DNA of 64,000 bases from Pseudacidovorax sp. RU35E (GCF_900156165.1 NZ_FTMY01000001.1:496001-560000), one strand, 5' to 3'. Counted from the stretch's first letter, positions 33,699 to 44,947 are shown. Numbers and translations are program-made. The notes: generated from the letters alone by a model not told the origin.

Positions 33699-35033
33699 AT
33701 GACCAGACAGTATTTCGGCACGGATGGCATCCGTGGCACCGTGGGGCAGGCCCCGATCACTCCAGACTTCGTGCTGCGCCTTGCGCATGCGGTGGGCCGC
33801 GTGCTCAAGCGCAAGGAGGCGCGGCCCACCGTGCTCATTGGCAAGGACACGCGCATCTCGGGCTACATGCTGGAGTCGGCCATGGAGTCCGGATTCAATT
33901 CGGCGGGTGTGGACGTGCTGCTGCTCGGCCCCTTGCCGACGCCCGGTGTGGCCTATCTGACGCGTGCGCAGCGGGCCAGCCTGGGCGTCGTGATCAGCGC
34001 GAGCCACAACGCCTATCCCGACAACGGCATCAAGTTCTTCAGCGCGCAAGGTACCAAGCTCAGCGACGAGTGGGAGGCCGAGGTCGAAGCCGCGCTGGAG
34101 GAACTGCCCGTTTGGGTCGACTCCGCCGGGCTCGGCCGTGCTCGACGGCTGAGCGATGCAGCGGGCCGCTACGTCGAATTCTGCAAGAGCACCTTCCCGA
34201 CCGATCTCAGCCTGCGGGGCATGCGCCTCGTGGTGGACGCCGCCCACGGCGCGGCCTACCAGGTCGCGCCCAACATCTTTCACGAGCTGGGTGCAGACGT
34301 GACGAGCATCGGCGTGCGGCCCGACGGACTCAATATCAACAAAGGCGTGGGTGCCACCCACCCCGGGGCCTTGGTGGCCGAGGTCAAGGCCCAGGGTGCC
34401 GATTACGGCATTGCGCTCGATGGCGACGCCGACCGACTGCAGATGGTCGATGCGTCGGGCCGGCTGTTCAACGGCGACGAACTGCTGTACCTGATGGCCA
34501 TGGACCGCATCGCACGAGGCATGCCCGTCGAAGGTGTGGTCGGCACGCTGATGACCAACAAGGCGGTGGAAGTGGCCTTGCGCAGCGCAGGCATCGATTT
34601 CGTCCGTGCCAAGGTCGGCGATCGCTACGTGCTGGAAGAGCTGGAGCGCCGGGGCTGGCTGCTGGGTGGAGAAGGCTCTGGGCATCTGCTGGCGCTGGAC
34701 CGTCACACCACGGGCGATGGTTTGGTCAGTGCTTTGCAGGTGCTCCAGGCGGTCGTGCGCCGAGGGCGCAGCATGGCCGAATTGCTCGCCGAAGTGCAGC
34801 TGTTTCCGCAGAGCCTCGTCAACGTCCGACTTGCTCCGGGACAGGACTGGAAGTCCAACCGAACACTCGCCGAAGAAAGCGCGCGTGTGGAGACCGAACT
34901 GGGCGACCGCGGCCGGGTGCTGATCCGCGCGAGCGGTACGGAGCCGCTGCTGCGCGTGATGGTCGAGGCTCCCGACGAAGCGCTGGCGCAGGCGTTGGCC
35001 TCGCGCATCGCGGCCACGGTCGCTGCAGCCTGA
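33699..35033 (+). CDS. glmM: Phosphoglucosamine mutase
   Basis: Converts glucosamine-6-phosphate to glucosamine-1-phosphate for UDP-GlcNAc, feeding peptidoglycan and lipid A. The 444-residue alpha-phosphohexomutase has the catalytic phosphoserine in [14 protein letters not shown] (Ser102), the Mg-binding [10 protein letters not shown], and the sugar-phosphate loop [12 protein letters not shown]. The order ftsH-folP-glmM is conserved across proteobacteria. Confidence 0.97.
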   Translation: MTRQYFGTDGIRGTVGQAPITPDFVLRLAHAVGRVLKRKEARPTVLIGKDTRISGYMLESAMESGFNSAGVDVLLLGPLPTPGVAYLTRAQRASLGVVISASHNAYPDNGIKFFSAQGTKLSDEWEAEVEAALEELPVWVDSAGLGRARRLSDAAGRYVEFCKSTFPTDLSLRGMRLVVDAAHGAAYQVAPNIFHELGADVTSIGVRPDGLNINKGVGATHPGALVAEVKAQGADYGIALDGDADRLQMVDASGRLFNGDELLYLMAMDRIARGMPVEGVVGTLMTNKAVEVALRSAGIDFVRAKVGDRYVLEELERRGWLLGGEGSGHLLALDRHTTGDGLVSALQVLQAVVRRGRSMAELLAEVQLFPQSLVNVRLAPGQDWKSNRTLAEESARVETELGDRGRVLIRASGTEPLLRVMVEAPDEALAQALASRIAATVAAA

Positions 35034-35045
35034 AGGTCAACCTAC

Positions 35046-35588
35046 ATGCAAGCGCGCGTCGTCGCTGTTCATGCCAGTACCGTGCATGGCTTCTCCAAGT
35101 TCGAGGAAGCGGAGATCGTGTTGATTGAAGGGCAGGGCGTCGAAGGGGACGCCCATGCGGGCACGACCGTGAAGCACCGCTCGCGCGTCGCCCGTGACCC
35201 GCTGCAGCCCAATCTGCGACAGGTCCACCTGCTGCATGCGGAGCTGTTCGACGAACTGATGGCAAAGGGTTTTCCGGTCTTCCCCGGTGAGATGGGCGAG
35301 AACATCACGACGCGTGAGCTGGACCTGCTGAGTCTGCCGACCGGCACTCGGCTCCGGCTCGGCGACAGCGCCGAGCTGATGCTCACGGGCCTGCGGAATC
35401 CCTGCAAGCAGATCGACCGCTTCCAGCCCGGCCTGATGGCCGCCGTGCTAGAACGCGATGCCCAGGGCCGAACTCTGCGCAAGGCGGGCGTCATGGCCGT
35501 GGTGACCGCAGGCGGCAAGGTGGCCGCGGGCGATGCCATCACCCTGTTGTTGCCGGACCAACCTCATCGGCCCCTGGAGCCCGTCTGA
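35046..35588 (+). CDS. MOSC domain-containing protein
   Basis: MOSC domains bind a sulfur carrier or pyranopterin and occur in molybdenum cofactor sulfurase and YiiM-type proteins that reduce N-hydroxylated bases. The 180-residue protein is a free-standing MOSC: VEGDAHAGTTVKHRSR, GEMGENITT, and the conserved cysteine in TGLRNPCKQIDRF near residue 120. Its substrate cannot be read from the sequence. Its stop overlaps the start of the next gene by one base (TGATG), indicating coupling. Confidence 0.85.
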   Translation: MQARVVAVHASTVHGFSKFEEAEIVLIEGQGVEGDAHAGTTVKHRSRVARDPLQPNLRQVHLLHAELFDELMAKGFPVFPGEMGENITTRELDLLSLPTGTRLRLGDSAELMLTGLRNPCKQIDRFQPGLMAAVLERDAQGRTLRKAGVMAVVTAGGKVAAGDAITLLLPDQPHRPLEPV

Positions 35589-36067
35589 TGCGCATCTGCC
35601 TTGTCGACTACCGCGATCCGCAGCAGGCCGATGCGCTGGTGCGGTTGCTCGATGCCTACGCATGCGATCCGGCCGGCGGAGGTCAGCCGCTCGACGCGGA
35701 AGTGAAGCGCCAGTTGCCGGCCGCTCTGGCGGCACGATCCCACGCCTTCAGCGTGCTGGCCTTCGATGCGCAAGGCGAGCCCGTCGGCCTCATCAACTGC
35801 TTCGAAGGCTTCTCCACGTTCGCGTGCCGTCCCCTGGTCAACGTCCATGACGTGGTGGTGTTGTCCAAGGCACGCGGCCAAGGCGTGGCGCAGCGCATGC
35901 TGGCTTGCGTGGAGGAAGAGGCGCTTCGGCGCGGCGCCTGCAAACTGACGCTCGAAGTGCTTTCAGGCAACGCGCCCGCGCTCAATGCCTACCGGCGCGC
36001 GGGCTTCGACGGCTACGAACTGGATCCAGCGTTCGGCCAGGCCGTGTTCCTGCAGAAGAAGCTCTAG
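35588..36067 (+). CDS. GNAT-family N-acetyltransferase
   Basis: Transfers an acetyl group from acetyl-CoA to an unidentified amine. The 159-residue protein shows the GNAT core: strand VNVHDVVVLSKARGQGVAQRML, with the pyrophosphate-binding RGQGVA near residue 98. It continues with CKLTLEVLSGNAPALNAYRRAGFDGYEL, the usual strand 5-helix motif. It is coupled to the MOSC gene by a one-base overlap. Confidence 0.85.
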   Translation: MRICLVDYRDPQQADALVRLLDAYACDPAGGGQPLDAEVKRQLPAALAARSHAFSVLAFDAQGEPVGLINCFEGFSTFACRPLVNVHDVVVLSKARGQGVAQRMLACVEEEALRRGACKLTLEVLSGNAPALNAYRRAGFDGYELDPAFGQAVFLQKKL

Positions 36068-36123
36068 CGCGCTTTTCGGCCAGGGCCAGCCTGGCACCTC
36101 AGGCGACACAACGCAACACCCAG

Positions 36124-36160
36124 AAAAAAGCCGCTGCAGCCCCGTCGAGGCCGCAGCGGC
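36124..36160 (-). terminator. Intrinsic terminator for the leftward acyl-CoA dehydrogenase operon
   Basis: On the minus strand GCCGCTGC (36160-36153) pairs with GCAGCGGC (36137-36130) and runs into six T residues (36129-36124). The GNAT gene on the plus strand converges on it. Confidence 0.8.
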
Positions 36161-36177
36161 TCTTCCATCCAATACGC

Positions 36178-37449
<1,272 letters not shown>

Positions 37450-37498
37450 GCTGTCTCCGGTGGGTGGGTGTCGGGTCGTGGAAGGCTGAATGGCGCTC

Positions 37499-38605
37499 TC
37501 AGGCGCGCTTGGCGAACTGCCAGGCCAACTGCGCCATGGGGCGTGCGCCCTTGGCGGAGTTGACGGCCTGCTCGCTCGAAGCAGTGCCGGCCTCAACCCG
37601 CTTGGCGATGCCTTGCAGGATGGCGGCGATGCGGAACAGGTTGTAGGCGAGGTAGAAGTTCCAGTCCTGTGCGAGCGCTTCGGGCGTGGTCAGGCCGGTG
37701 CGCTCGCAGTAGCGGCGCACATATTCCTTCTCGGAAGGAATACCGAGCGGCGCAAGGTCCACGCCGCCAATCCCGCGGAAGGTCCCTGCCGGGATGTGCC
37801 AGGACATGCAGTGGTAGCTGAAATCCGCCAAGGGGTGGCCCAAAGTGGAAAGCTCCCAGTCCAGTACGGCGATGACGCGCGGCTCGTCGGCCGCGAACAT
37901 GATGTTGTCGAGCCGGTAGTCGCCATGGACGATCGACACCTTCGACGCGTCGAGCGCGCTGGCCGGAATGTTGGCGGGCAGCCAATCGAGCAGACGTTCC
38001 ATCTCGTCGATGGGCTGGGACAGTTCGCCGGCGCCGTCGGTCGACGCCTTGTATTGCTTGCTCCAGCGGCCGATCTGGCGCTCGAAGTAGTTGCCAGGTT
38101 TCCCATAGTCGGCCAAACCGCGCGCCCCAAAGTCGACCGTGTGAAGGGCCGCCATGACGCGGTTCATCTCGTCGTAGATGGCTGCGCGCTCGGCGTTGGC
38201 CATACCGGGCAGTGTCTGGTCCCACAGCACGCGGCCCTGCATGCACTCCATGACGTAGAAGGCGCGGCCGATCACGGACTCGTCCTCGCACAGGGCCAGC
38301 ATCTTGGGCACCGGCACATCGGAGCCCGCCAGGCCATGCATCACCTTGTACTCGCGCTCCACAGCGTGGGCCGACGGCAGCAGTTTGGCCACCGGACCCG
38401 GCTTGGCACGCATCACGTACTGGCGACCGGGGGTCAGCAGCTTGTATGTGGGATTGGACTGACCGCCCTTGAACATCTCGATGCTCAAGGGCCCCTTGAA
38501 GCCTTCAACATGCTTGGTGAGCCAGGCTTCGAGGGCCTGCACGTCGACCGCATGCTGGGAGGACACCGCGCGAGTGCCGACGAAGGTACTGAAATCCTGG
38601 CTCAT
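37499..38605 (-). CDS. APH-family phosphotransferase, ACAD10/11-type partner
   Basis: Kinase-fold protein; in ACAD10/ACAD11 the same domain phosphorylates 4-hydroxyacyl-CoA so that it can enter beta-oxidation. The 368-residue protein has a [10 protein letters not shown] glycine-rich loop near residue 48, the catalytic [12 protein letters not shown] near residue 222, and [17 protein letters not shown] for the metal site. It lies 49 bases upstream of the acyl-CoA dehydrogenase in the same direction, supporting a shared 4-hydroxy acid catabolic role (inference). Confidence 0.88.
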   Translation of the reverse strand: MSQDFSTFVGTRAVSSQHAVDVQALEAWLTKHVEGFKGPLSIEMFKGGQSNPTYKLLTPGRQYVMRAKPGPVAKLLPSAHAVEREYKVMHGLAGSDVPVPKMLALCEDESVIGRAFYVMECMQGRVLWDQTLPGMANAERAAIYDEMNRVMAALHTVDFGARGLADYGKPGNYFERQIGRWSKQYKASTDGAGELSQPIDEMERLLDWLPANIPASALDASKVSIVHGDYRLDNIMFAADEPRVIAVLDWELSTLGHPLADFSYHCMSWHIPAGTFRGIGGVDLAPLGIPSEKEYVRRYCERTGLTTPEALAQDWNFYLAYNLFRIAAILQGIAKRVEAGTASSEQAVNSAKGARPMAQLAWQFAKRA

Positions 38606-38666
38606 GTCTCTTGGCTTTGTTCTTCAAAAGGGACGGGGCAGACCCCGCGCGCGGCGGCCGTGCAGG

Positions 38667-39386
38667 TCAGCTGTCGGCCTGCGAGATGCGGGCAAGCGCT
38701 TCCCGGTCCAGCACCACCAATCCCGCGGGCTCGATGCGAATCGCACCCTCGCGCTCCATCGTCTTGAGCTCCTGGTTGACGCGTTGCCGAGAGGCACCCA
38801 GCAACTGCGCGAGCTCTTCCTGCGCAAGCTGCAGACCGATGCGCGTCTGGCTGCCGTCGGCCAGGTTGGGAACGCCATAGCTGCGCACCAGATGCACCAG
38901 CTGCTTGGCCAGGCGCGCGCGCAAGGGCAAGGTGTTCAGGTCTTCCACCAGGCCGAACAGCGTGCGAATGCGCCGGGCCTGTAGACGCATCAACGCCTCG
39001 TAGAGCTCCACGTGTGCGGCGAGGATCTTGTGGAAGTCCGCACGCGCCACGCACAGGATGGTGGTGTCGCCATGTGCATAGGCATCGTGCGTGCGCCGGT
39101 CGCCGTCGAACATTGCGACGTCGCCGAACCAGATGCCCGGCTCCACGTAGGTGAGCGTCACCTGCTTGCCCGAGACCGCCGTCGAACTCACGCGGACGGC
39201 TCCCCGCGCACACGCGATCCACTGGTCGGGCGGATCGCCGCGCGCCGCGATCAGGTCGCCGTCCTTGTAGCGTTTGACGAAGGCACATCGGAGGATGTCG
39301 TGACGGAGCGAAGGAGAGAGGGAAGTGAACCAGCGGCCACCGTTGATGGCTTCTCGTTCTTCGATGGTAAGAATGGGGTCATCCAT
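38667..39386 (-). CDS. Crp/Fnr-family transcriptional regulator
   Basis: Cyclic-nucleotide-binding-fold regulator. The 239-residue protein has a double-stranded beta-helix sensor domain (residues about 20-130, with GDLIAARGDPPDQW and EPGIWFGDVAMF). A dimerisation helix and a C-terminal winged helix (LAQEELAQLLGASRQRVNQELKTME) follow. No Fnr-type N-terminal cysteine cluster is seen, so an oxygen-sensing iron-sulfur cluster is unlikely. Genes on either side suggest local control of acyl-CoA catabolism. Confidence 0.9.
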   Translation of the reverse strand: MDDPILTIEEREAINGGRWFTSLSPSLRHDILRCAFVKRYKDGDLIAARGDPPDQWIACARGAVRVSSTAVSGKQVTLTYVEPGIWFGDVAMFDGDRRTHDAYAHGDTTILCVARADFHKILAAHVELYEALMRLQARRIRTLFGLVEDLNTLPLRARLAKQLVHLVRSYGVPNLADGSQTRIGLQLAQEELAQLLGASRQRVNQELKTMEREGAIRIEPAGLVVLDREALARISQADS

Positions 39387-39443
39387 GGCTTGTCGTTTGC
39401 GTGACTGGGTTGGGCTGGCATGTCGCAGGGGCGACCCGCGTGC

Positions 39444-40223
39444 TCATTGGTAGTGGGGCGTGGTCTTGCCAAGAAAGGCGCCGATGCCGATGCCCGCGTT
39501 GGCGTGGTGGAGGTTGCGCACGAAGTGCTCCCGCTCAAGCCCGAGGTGCTCGCCCAGCGTGCGGCCCCGGGCCTCGCCCAGAAGCTCCTTGATGCTGGCC
39601 AGCGCATTCGGTGCACGTCCTTCGAGTTTTCGCGAGAGCGCCATCGCCTCGTCGAGTGCGCTGCCGGTTTCCGTCAGTGCGTTGATCAGCCCGAGTTCGT
39701 GCAGACGCGCCGCCGCGATGCGCTCACCATTCATCAGCCATTCGGTGGCCAGCTGACGTGGGAGCCATTGGGCGAGGTGCCAGCTCAGGCCGCCATCGGG
39801 AGAGAGGGCCACGCTGCTGTATGACGCCGCAAATACGGCATCGCGCGCCGACACCACGAAATCGCAGGCCATCGCCAACGAGAAGCCAGCGCCTGCAGCG
39901 GCTCCTTCCACCGCCGCGATCACCGGCTTGGGAAAGCTGCGGATGGCCTCGATCCAGTTGTGCAAGGCGTCGATGCTTTCGGCCTGCACGCTCGGATCGC
40001 GTTCGCGGTTGGCCTGCAGGCGTTGCAGCGATCCACCTGCGCAGAACCACTTCCCTTCGCCGACCAGGACCACGCAGCGGACATCCGGGTTGTTGCCGGC
40101 ACCGTGCAGGGTTTCCACACCGGCGGCGTACATCTCAGGGCCCAACGCGTTGCGCTGCGCGGGGTTGGACAAGGTCAGGATCATGGTCTGACCCTGGGTG
40201 GTGCTCTTCAATTCCGCGCTCAT
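39444..40223 (-). CDS. Enoyl-CoA hydratase/isomerase family protein
   Basis: Crotonase-fold enzyme acting on an acyl-CoA, probably hydrating an enoyl-CoA in a beta-oxidation-like pathway. The 259 residues show NPAQRNALGPEM at the N terminus, the oxyanion hole GKWFCAGGSLQRL and AAVEGAAAGAGFSLAMACD, and VALSPDGGLSW. In VALSPDGGLSW an Asp follows Pro where classical hydratases hold a catalytic Glu nearby. It is the first gene of the leftward catabolic set. Confidence 0.87.
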   Translation of the reverse strand: MSAELKSTTQGQTMILTLSNPAQRNALGPEMYAAGVETLHGAGNNPDVRCVVLVGEGKWFCAGGSLQRLQANRERDPSVQAESIDALHNWIEAIRSFPKPVIAAVEGAAAGAGFSLAMACDFVVSARDAVFAASYSSVALSPDGGLSWHLAQWLPRQLATEWLMNGERIAAARLHELGLINALTETGSALDEAMALSRKLEGRAPNALASIKELLGEARGRTLGEHLGLEREHFVRNLHHANAGIGIGAFLGKTTPHYQ

Positions 40224-40303
40224 TCGACGTGTTCCTCCGTGGGCTTGAGCCAGGGCAAAAGGGGCATGGCAGTGGTCTCCATAAATGCAAAAACCCGGCG
40301 ATT

Positions 40304-40320
40304 GTGATCGTGAGGATCAC
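40304..40320. promoter_or_regulatory. Inverted repeat in the enoyl-CoA hydratase / fimV divergent region
   Basis: GTGATC (40304-40309) and GATCAC (40315-40320) form a perfect six-base inverted repeat with a five-base spacer. It sits in the 213-base space between two divergent starts, a typical operator position. The half-site is related to Crp/Fnr-family sites but the spacing is not that of E. coli CRP. Confidence 0.45.
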
Positions 40321-40436
40321 CGAGGATGTGCGGTCGCCTGCGAAGAAAAGCGGACGCGCGCGGCCCTTTCCGGTCGCTCATTGGGTCGAGCCTGTTAGAA
40401 AGACGCATCTTTTTTGTTCATAAACGTCAGGGCGGT

Positions 40437-42545
40437 GTGAAAATATTTAAACCTTTTACTTCGACTCAGCCCTCTGCCGTGCCTCCGAAATCTGCATCGA
40501 CTGCTTCGTTTGTACTTGGGCTGGGGCTTGTGCTTCCCGTTGCCGCCTCGGCGTTGACCATCGGTCGCCCGGAAGGCCAGGTCTGGATCGGCAAGCCGCT
40601 GGACCTGCGCGTGCCTGTACAACTCGATGGCGGTGGCGGCGCCTGTCCGCTGGTGGGCGTCAAGCTCGGGGACGCAGCAGTGGCGGATCGGGATCTGAGC
40701 ACGACGATGGAACCGGGCCGTTCGCCCGACACGCCCTGGCTGCGGATCCGCTCCGCGCGGCAGGTCGATGAGCCCGTGGTCACAGTGAATGTTCGAGTGG
40801 GTTGCGGGGCCAGCATGGTCCGTGAATTCACGCTGCTGGCTGATCCCCCACCGGTGTCGGCAATCGATGCCGACCGCAACGAGCGGGTGCGGGGTGCGGC
40901 ACTGCCGCCCATGGCGGCAGTGCCCAGCCGCCAGGCGGCACGCAGTTCCGGCGGAAGCGCTCGCGCTGCCTCGGCGGGGCCGCGGGAGGGCTCGCAAGCA
41001 CAGCGCGCCGGCGGCCCAGTGCGGGCCGCACGCCCGGCCAATCAGGCGGGCAGCGGCGGGCGGTTGCGGGTCGACGCGCTCGATCCGCGTGCGGCGGCCG
41101 CCGCGGCTGCTGCGGCCGGCGCCGCTGGCGCGGCTGGCGCTTCCGGTGGCGTGCAGGACTACACACTGCCGCCGGCGTGGCTGAAGATCGCGACCCGGTT
41201 GCGGACCATCGAAGGTGCCGCAGCGGCACCGATCCCGCAAGCCGGTGCCAGCGACGCCGCCGCGATGCCAGCCCTGGGCGCGAGTGCACCGGACGTTTCG
41301 GCAGCGGCAGAGCAGCAGGCGCAAGCCTTGCGAACGCAGGTGGCACAGCGTGACCGAACGATCCAGAGCTTGCAGGGGGAATTGGCGCAGGCCCGTCAGG
41401 CTGCAAGCGAACGACCGTGGTGGCTGTGGCCGCTCCTTCTGTTGCTGGCTTTGCTGCTCGCGGTGGCGGCGCTCCTGTGGCGCCGGTCCCGCCGGCAGGC
41501 TGCGGAGGCGTCCTGGTGGCAACCGAGCGGCACCGATCCGGACGTCGATCCGCCGCCTTCCAGCCAACCCGCTTCCAAGCTCGGACTGGTCACCGCAGCT
41601 GCAGTAGGCGCAGCCGCGGTCAGTCCGCTTGCGACACCGCTCGACGTTCCGGTGGTGACCGATCCTGGGCCGGACACGATCTCGACCCAGCCGCCCGACG
41701 GCCCCGAGCCGGTCAGCGCGGACAAACTGCTCGATGTGCAGCAGCAAGCCGAGTTCTGTCTGTCGCTGGGGCAGCTTGACCAGGCCGTGGGCGTGCTGGC
41801 GGATCATCTGGACGAATACGGCAGCACCAGCCCGCTCATGTACATGGAACTGCTGCGGCTTCTACACTCGCAGGGGCGCAAGGCCGATTACGCGACCACG
41901 CGGCGCGAATGCCGCAAGGCCCTGGGGCTGGACCTGCCCGCCTACGAGGACTTCAGCGACAGCGGCCGCGCCCTGGCCAGCTATCCCGAGGCGGTCGAGC
42001 GCATCGAGAAGGCGTGGCCGCGGCGCGAGGTTCTGGGCGTGCTTGAGGAACTGCTCTTCCAAAGCGTCGATGCGCAGGGAAAGGCGCCTTTTGAATTGCC
42101 GGCGTATCGGGAACTGCTGGCGCTCTATGGGGCTGCGCAGGAGCGCCTGGCCAACGGCGGCATGATGCCTGCCGATGGCGCCACGACGACGGCAATGGGT
42201 TTGCTGGCGCCGGTGGCGGTCACGCAGCCGCCGACCGCACCGCTGCCGCTGTCCGCTGTGGACATGACGCTGCCGGCTATTGACGCGCCCGGACCGGCGC
42301 CGGGCACCATCGACTTCGACCTCTCCGACCTGGAGGCCACGTCCATCGACACCATCCCGAAGGCACTGAGAGGCAATGACGACCATCTTTCGGGGCCGGG
42401 CCCGAAGGATGGGATCGGTGCTGATGCTGCGCCGACCGTCCCGAACGACTTCGATCCGGTCCCGCCGGATTTTCAGCTGTTCGATCCGGAGCTTGAGGAC
42501 AGCATCCGTCCGGGTACGTCGATCAAGAAGTCCTCCGACCACTGA
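40437..42545 (+). CDS. fimV: FimV/HubP-like inner-membrane protein
   Basis: FimV-type proteins organise polar complexes and type IV pilus function. GTG 40437 gives 702 residues. A signal peptide ends in VLPVAASA (about residue 37) and a beta-rich periplasmic domain follows (about 38-145). A long Ala/Gly-rich linker has a run of nine alanines, then a short coiled coil, and a membrane helix WPLLLLLALLLAVAALLW appears near residue 330. The cytoplasmic tail contains TPR-like helices (QQAEFCLSLGQLDQAVGVL) and an acidic end. No LysM domain is evident, unlike Pseudomonas FimV. A start further upstream lacks a proper start codon. Confidence 0.75.
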   Translation: MKIFKPFTSTQPSAVPPKSASTASFVLGLGLVLPVAASALTIGRPEGQVWIGKPLDLRVPVQLDGGGGACPLVGVKLGDAAVADRDLSTTMEPGRSPDTPWLRIRSARQVDEPVVTVNVRVGCGASMVREFTLLADPPPVSAIDADRNERVRGAALPPMAAVPSRQAARSSGGSARAASAGPREGSQAQRAGGPVRAARPANQAGSGGRLRVDALDPRAAAAAAAAAGAAGAAGASGGVQDYTLPPAWLKIATRLRTIEGAAAAPIPQAGASDAAAMPALGASAPDVSAAAEQQAQALRTQVAQRDRTIQSLQGELAQARQAASERPWWLWPLLLLLALLLAVAALLWRRSRRQAAEASWWQPSGTDPDVDPPPSSQPASKLGLVTAAAVGAAAVSPLATPLDVPVVTDPGPDTISTQPPDGPEPVSADKLLDVQQQAEFCLSLGQLDQAVGVLADHLDEYGSTSPLMYMELLRLLHSQGRKADYATTRRECRKALGLDLPAYEDFSDSGRALASYPEAVERIEKAWPRREVLGVLEELLFQSVDAQGKAPFELPAYRELLALYGAAQERLANGGMMPADGATTTAMGLLAPVAVTQPPTAPLPLSAVDMTLPAIDAPGPAPGTIDFDLSDLEATSIDTIPKALRGNDDHLSGPGPKDGIGADAAPTVPNDFDPVPPDFQLFDPELEDSIRPGTSIKKSSDH

Positions 42546-42578
42546 CCGGACGCAAAGGCCGGCGACGGCCCGCCTTCC

Positions 42579-43745
42579 TCAAAGGCTGCGACGTCGGCGC
42601 GCGACATGCACGCTCAGGAGCATGGCGGAGACTAGGCAGGCAAGGCCGCACCAATTCATCCAGGAGGAAGGGCCACGCGCCAGCAGCCAGCCACCCGTGG
42701 CCGCGCCTGCGGCTTGGCCGAGATACATCGCAGAGCTGTTGAGCGCAATGGAGGCCGTGGCCAGGCCCGGCGCGAGGGCCACCAGCCGCGCCTGCTGGGA
42801 GGAATTGGCGGCGAAACATCCCAGGCCCCACGGCAGGAGGAGGGCAGTCAACGCTGCCCAGCCGCCTGCCAAACCGAGCGGCCAAACCAGCAGACTCAGG
42901 CTGATCAGTGCCATGGCCACCATCGCCATGCCCCCACTGCCCAATTTGTCCATGTAGCGGGTGGCCAGCAGGTTGCCGACCACGCCACACAGCCCCAACC
43001 ACAGCCAGATCATGCTCAGCTGAGCCGGGCTTGCTTGGAACTGCTGCACGAGCAGCGGTCCGAAGTAGCTGAACAGCACGAACTGGCCAGCTGCCTGCAG
43101 CAGTGTGATGGCGACGACAGCCATCAGGACAGGATGGAAGAGCACCTTCCGCCAACCCTCTCGCGACAGCGGGGGCGGCCGGATGCCGTCGGGCATCGTG
43201 CGCCAGATCCAGACCGAGCCCAGGGCAGTGAAGACGGCAATCACCGCGAAGGCCGCGCGCCATCCCAAATGTCCGCCCAGGAAGGCGGCCATGGGCAGCC
43301 CGAGCACCGAGGCGAGCGACCATCCCAGGAAGATGAAGGCCACCGCGGACGCGCGGCGGTGTGGGGCCACCAGCAAGCCCACGCAGGCGGCGGCCTGAGG
43401 CGTGAAGATGGCAGGCGCCACCAAGGTGGCCATGCGCACGGGCAACAGTGTGCCCAGCGTGGGCATCAGGGCGGCCAACAAATGGCCGACCGCAAACCAG
43501 GCCAGGGACAGCGCCAGTAACCGTCGACGGTCCCATCCGGCTGCCATGCCTGCGAGAAGTGGCGCGCCCACGCAGACGACCAGCGCGCCCGCGGTGATCA
43601 GTTGCCCGACCGCGGCGACCGACGTCGAGAACGAAGCAGCCAACTCGGGCAATGTCCCCGGCACCACCATGACACCGGTGCCAATGGCGAAGTTGCCGAA
43701 AAGCAGAGCCCACAGCGCCCCTGGCCAGGGCGCCTCACGCCTCAA
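42579..43745 (-). CDS. MFS transporter, DHA1-like
   Basis: Proton-coupled exporter of an unknown small molecule. The 388-residue protein shows about 12 hydrophobic segments. The N-terminal half reads LFGNFAIGTGVMVVPGTLPELA, and the loop 2-3 motif appears as LLAGMAAGWDRRRLLALSL. It starts inside the 3' end of the upstream dehydrogenase gene (ATGA overlap, 43742-43745), so the two are translated from one message. Confidence 0.88.
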   Translation of the reverse strand: MRREAPWPGALWALLFGNFAIGTGVMVVPGTLPELAASFSTSVAAVGQLITAGALVVCVGAPLLAGMAAGWDRRRLLALSLAWFAVGHLLAALMPTLGTLLPVRMATLVAPAIFTPQAAACVGLLVAPHRRASAVAFIFLGWSLASVLGLPMAAFLGGHLGWRAAFAVIAVFTALGSVWIWRTMPDGIRPPPLSREGWRKVLFHPVLMAVVAITLLQAAGQFVLFSYFGPLLVQQFQASPAQLSMIWLWLGLCGVVGNLLATRYMDKLGSGGMAMVAMALISLSLLVWPLGLAGGWAALTALLLPWGLGCFAANSSQQARLVALAPGLATASIALNSSAMYLGQAAGAATGGWLLARGPSSWMNWCGLACLVSAMLLSVHVARRRRSL

Positions 43746-44749
43746 CGTCGCACCTGCAGTGCTCCAGGATTGACGATGTTGGTGGGATTGCCGCGGATGA
43801 AACTCACCACATTGTCGAAGGCCTGGCCGAAATACAGCTCGTAGCTTTCCTGCTCCACATACCCGATGTGCGGCGTGCAGATGCAGTTCTCCAGCCGAAG
43901 CAGGGCATGACCCTGCAGCGGCGGTTCGCTCTCGAAGACGTCGATCGCGGCCATGCCCGGCCGTCCCCGATTGAGCGCTGCGAGCAGCGCATCGGATTCG
44001 ACCAGCTCCGCGCGGCTCGTATTGACGAACAACGAGGTCGGCTTCATGCGCGACAGGTCTTCCAGCGTCACGAGCGCGCGTGTCTCATCGTTGAGGCGCA
44101 GGTGCAGTGTTAGCACGTCCGACATCTCGAAAAGCGCTTCTCGGCTGGGTGCCGTCTGGAAGCCGTCGTTGCGTGCCCGCTGGCAACTTGCATCGCGACC
44201 CCAGATCACGACTTGCATACCAAAAGCCTGCCCATAGCGCGCCACCAACTGCCCGATGCGGCCGTAGCCCCAGATGCCCAGTGTCTTGCCCTTGAGCACA
44301 GAGCCCAGGCCAAAGTTGGGCGGCATCGACGCCGACTTGAGACCCGACTGCTGCCAAGCGCCATGCTTGAGATTGCTGATGTACTGGGGTAGTCGGCGCG
44401 TGGCCGCCATGATCAGCGCCCATGTCAGTTCGGCCGGCGCCAGCGGCGAGCCCGTGCCCTCGGCCACGGCCACGCCGTACTCGGTGCAGGCATTGACGTC
44501 AACATGCCCGCCCACGCGGCCTGTCTGTGAAATCAATTTGAGGCGCGGCAGCTTCTCGACCAGCTGTCGTGAAATCTGGGTCCGCTCGCGGATCAGCACG
44601 ATGACGTCGGCATCGCGTAGCCTGACCGACAGTTGCCCGATGCCCTTGACCGTGTTTGTATAGACCTTGGCGGTGTAGGCATCCAGCTTGGCGGCGCAGC
44701 TCAGCTTGCGCACTGCGTCCTGGTAGTCGTCGAGGATAACGATGTTCAC
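43742..44749 (-). CDS. D-2-hydroxyacid dehydrogenase family protein
   Basis: NAD-dependent reductase of a 2-oxo acid. GTG 44749 (VNIVILDDYQDAV) is 10 bases downstream of AAGGA; the longer frame to 45364 runs into the prophage and is rejected. The 335 residues carry the NAD-binding GIWGYGRIGQLVA, catalytic Arg in VNTSRAELVE, Glu within DVFESEPP, and catalytic His in CTPHIGYVEQESYE. It is the last chromosomal gene before the prophage; its promoter lies in the 125 bases next to the integrase repeat array. Confidence 0.9.
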   Translation of the reverse strand: MNIVILDDYQDAVRKLSCAAKLDAYTAKVYTNTVKGIGQLSVRLRDADVIVLIRERTQISRQLVEKLPRLKLISQTGRVGGHVDVNACTEYGVAVAEGTGSPLAPAELTWALIMAATRRLPQYISNLKHGAWQQSGLKSASMPPNFGLGSVLKGKTLGIWGYGRIGQLVARYGQAFGMQVVIWGRDASCQRARNDGFQTAPSREALFEMSDVLTLHLRLNDETRALVTLEDLSRMKPTSLFVNTSRAELVESDALLAALNRGRPGMAAIDVFESEPPLQGHALLRLENCICTPHIGYVEQESYELYFGQAFDNVVSFIRGNPTNIVNPGALQVRR

Positions 44750-44873
44750 TGTTTTCAGATCCTTGGTAAGTCGTTGAGTTGGGCTTGAATTCCGCTCTAA
44801 GCTGCTGTCACTCAAGACTTTTTCCGCTATCTGGCCGACTGGCGGGTCGGTCGCATCAGTTGGGTTCGTATGA

Positions 44874-44947
44874 CTACACTCCGCCCCTCGGTGTAGGTTT
44901 TGTGTAGCTTTTTTCGGCTGCCTACACCATCCATTTTGGGGGTGTAG
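44874..44947. repeat. Array of five GTGTAG hexamers next to the integrase
   Basis: CTACAC at 44874-44879 and 44922-44927 (inverted) and GTGTAG at 44891-44896, 44902-44907 and 44942-44947 (direct). The last copy abuts the integrase ATG and overlaps its only Shine-Dalgarno-like GGGGG (44938-44942). Likely integrase arm-type sites or an autoregulatory operator. Confidence 0.65.

Noticed and set aside
44750-44873. Search for a tRNA or attachment core at the prophage left border
   Set aside because: A GGGTTCGTA string resembles a T-loop but no cloverleaf can be built around it; without the right end the att core cannot be defined.
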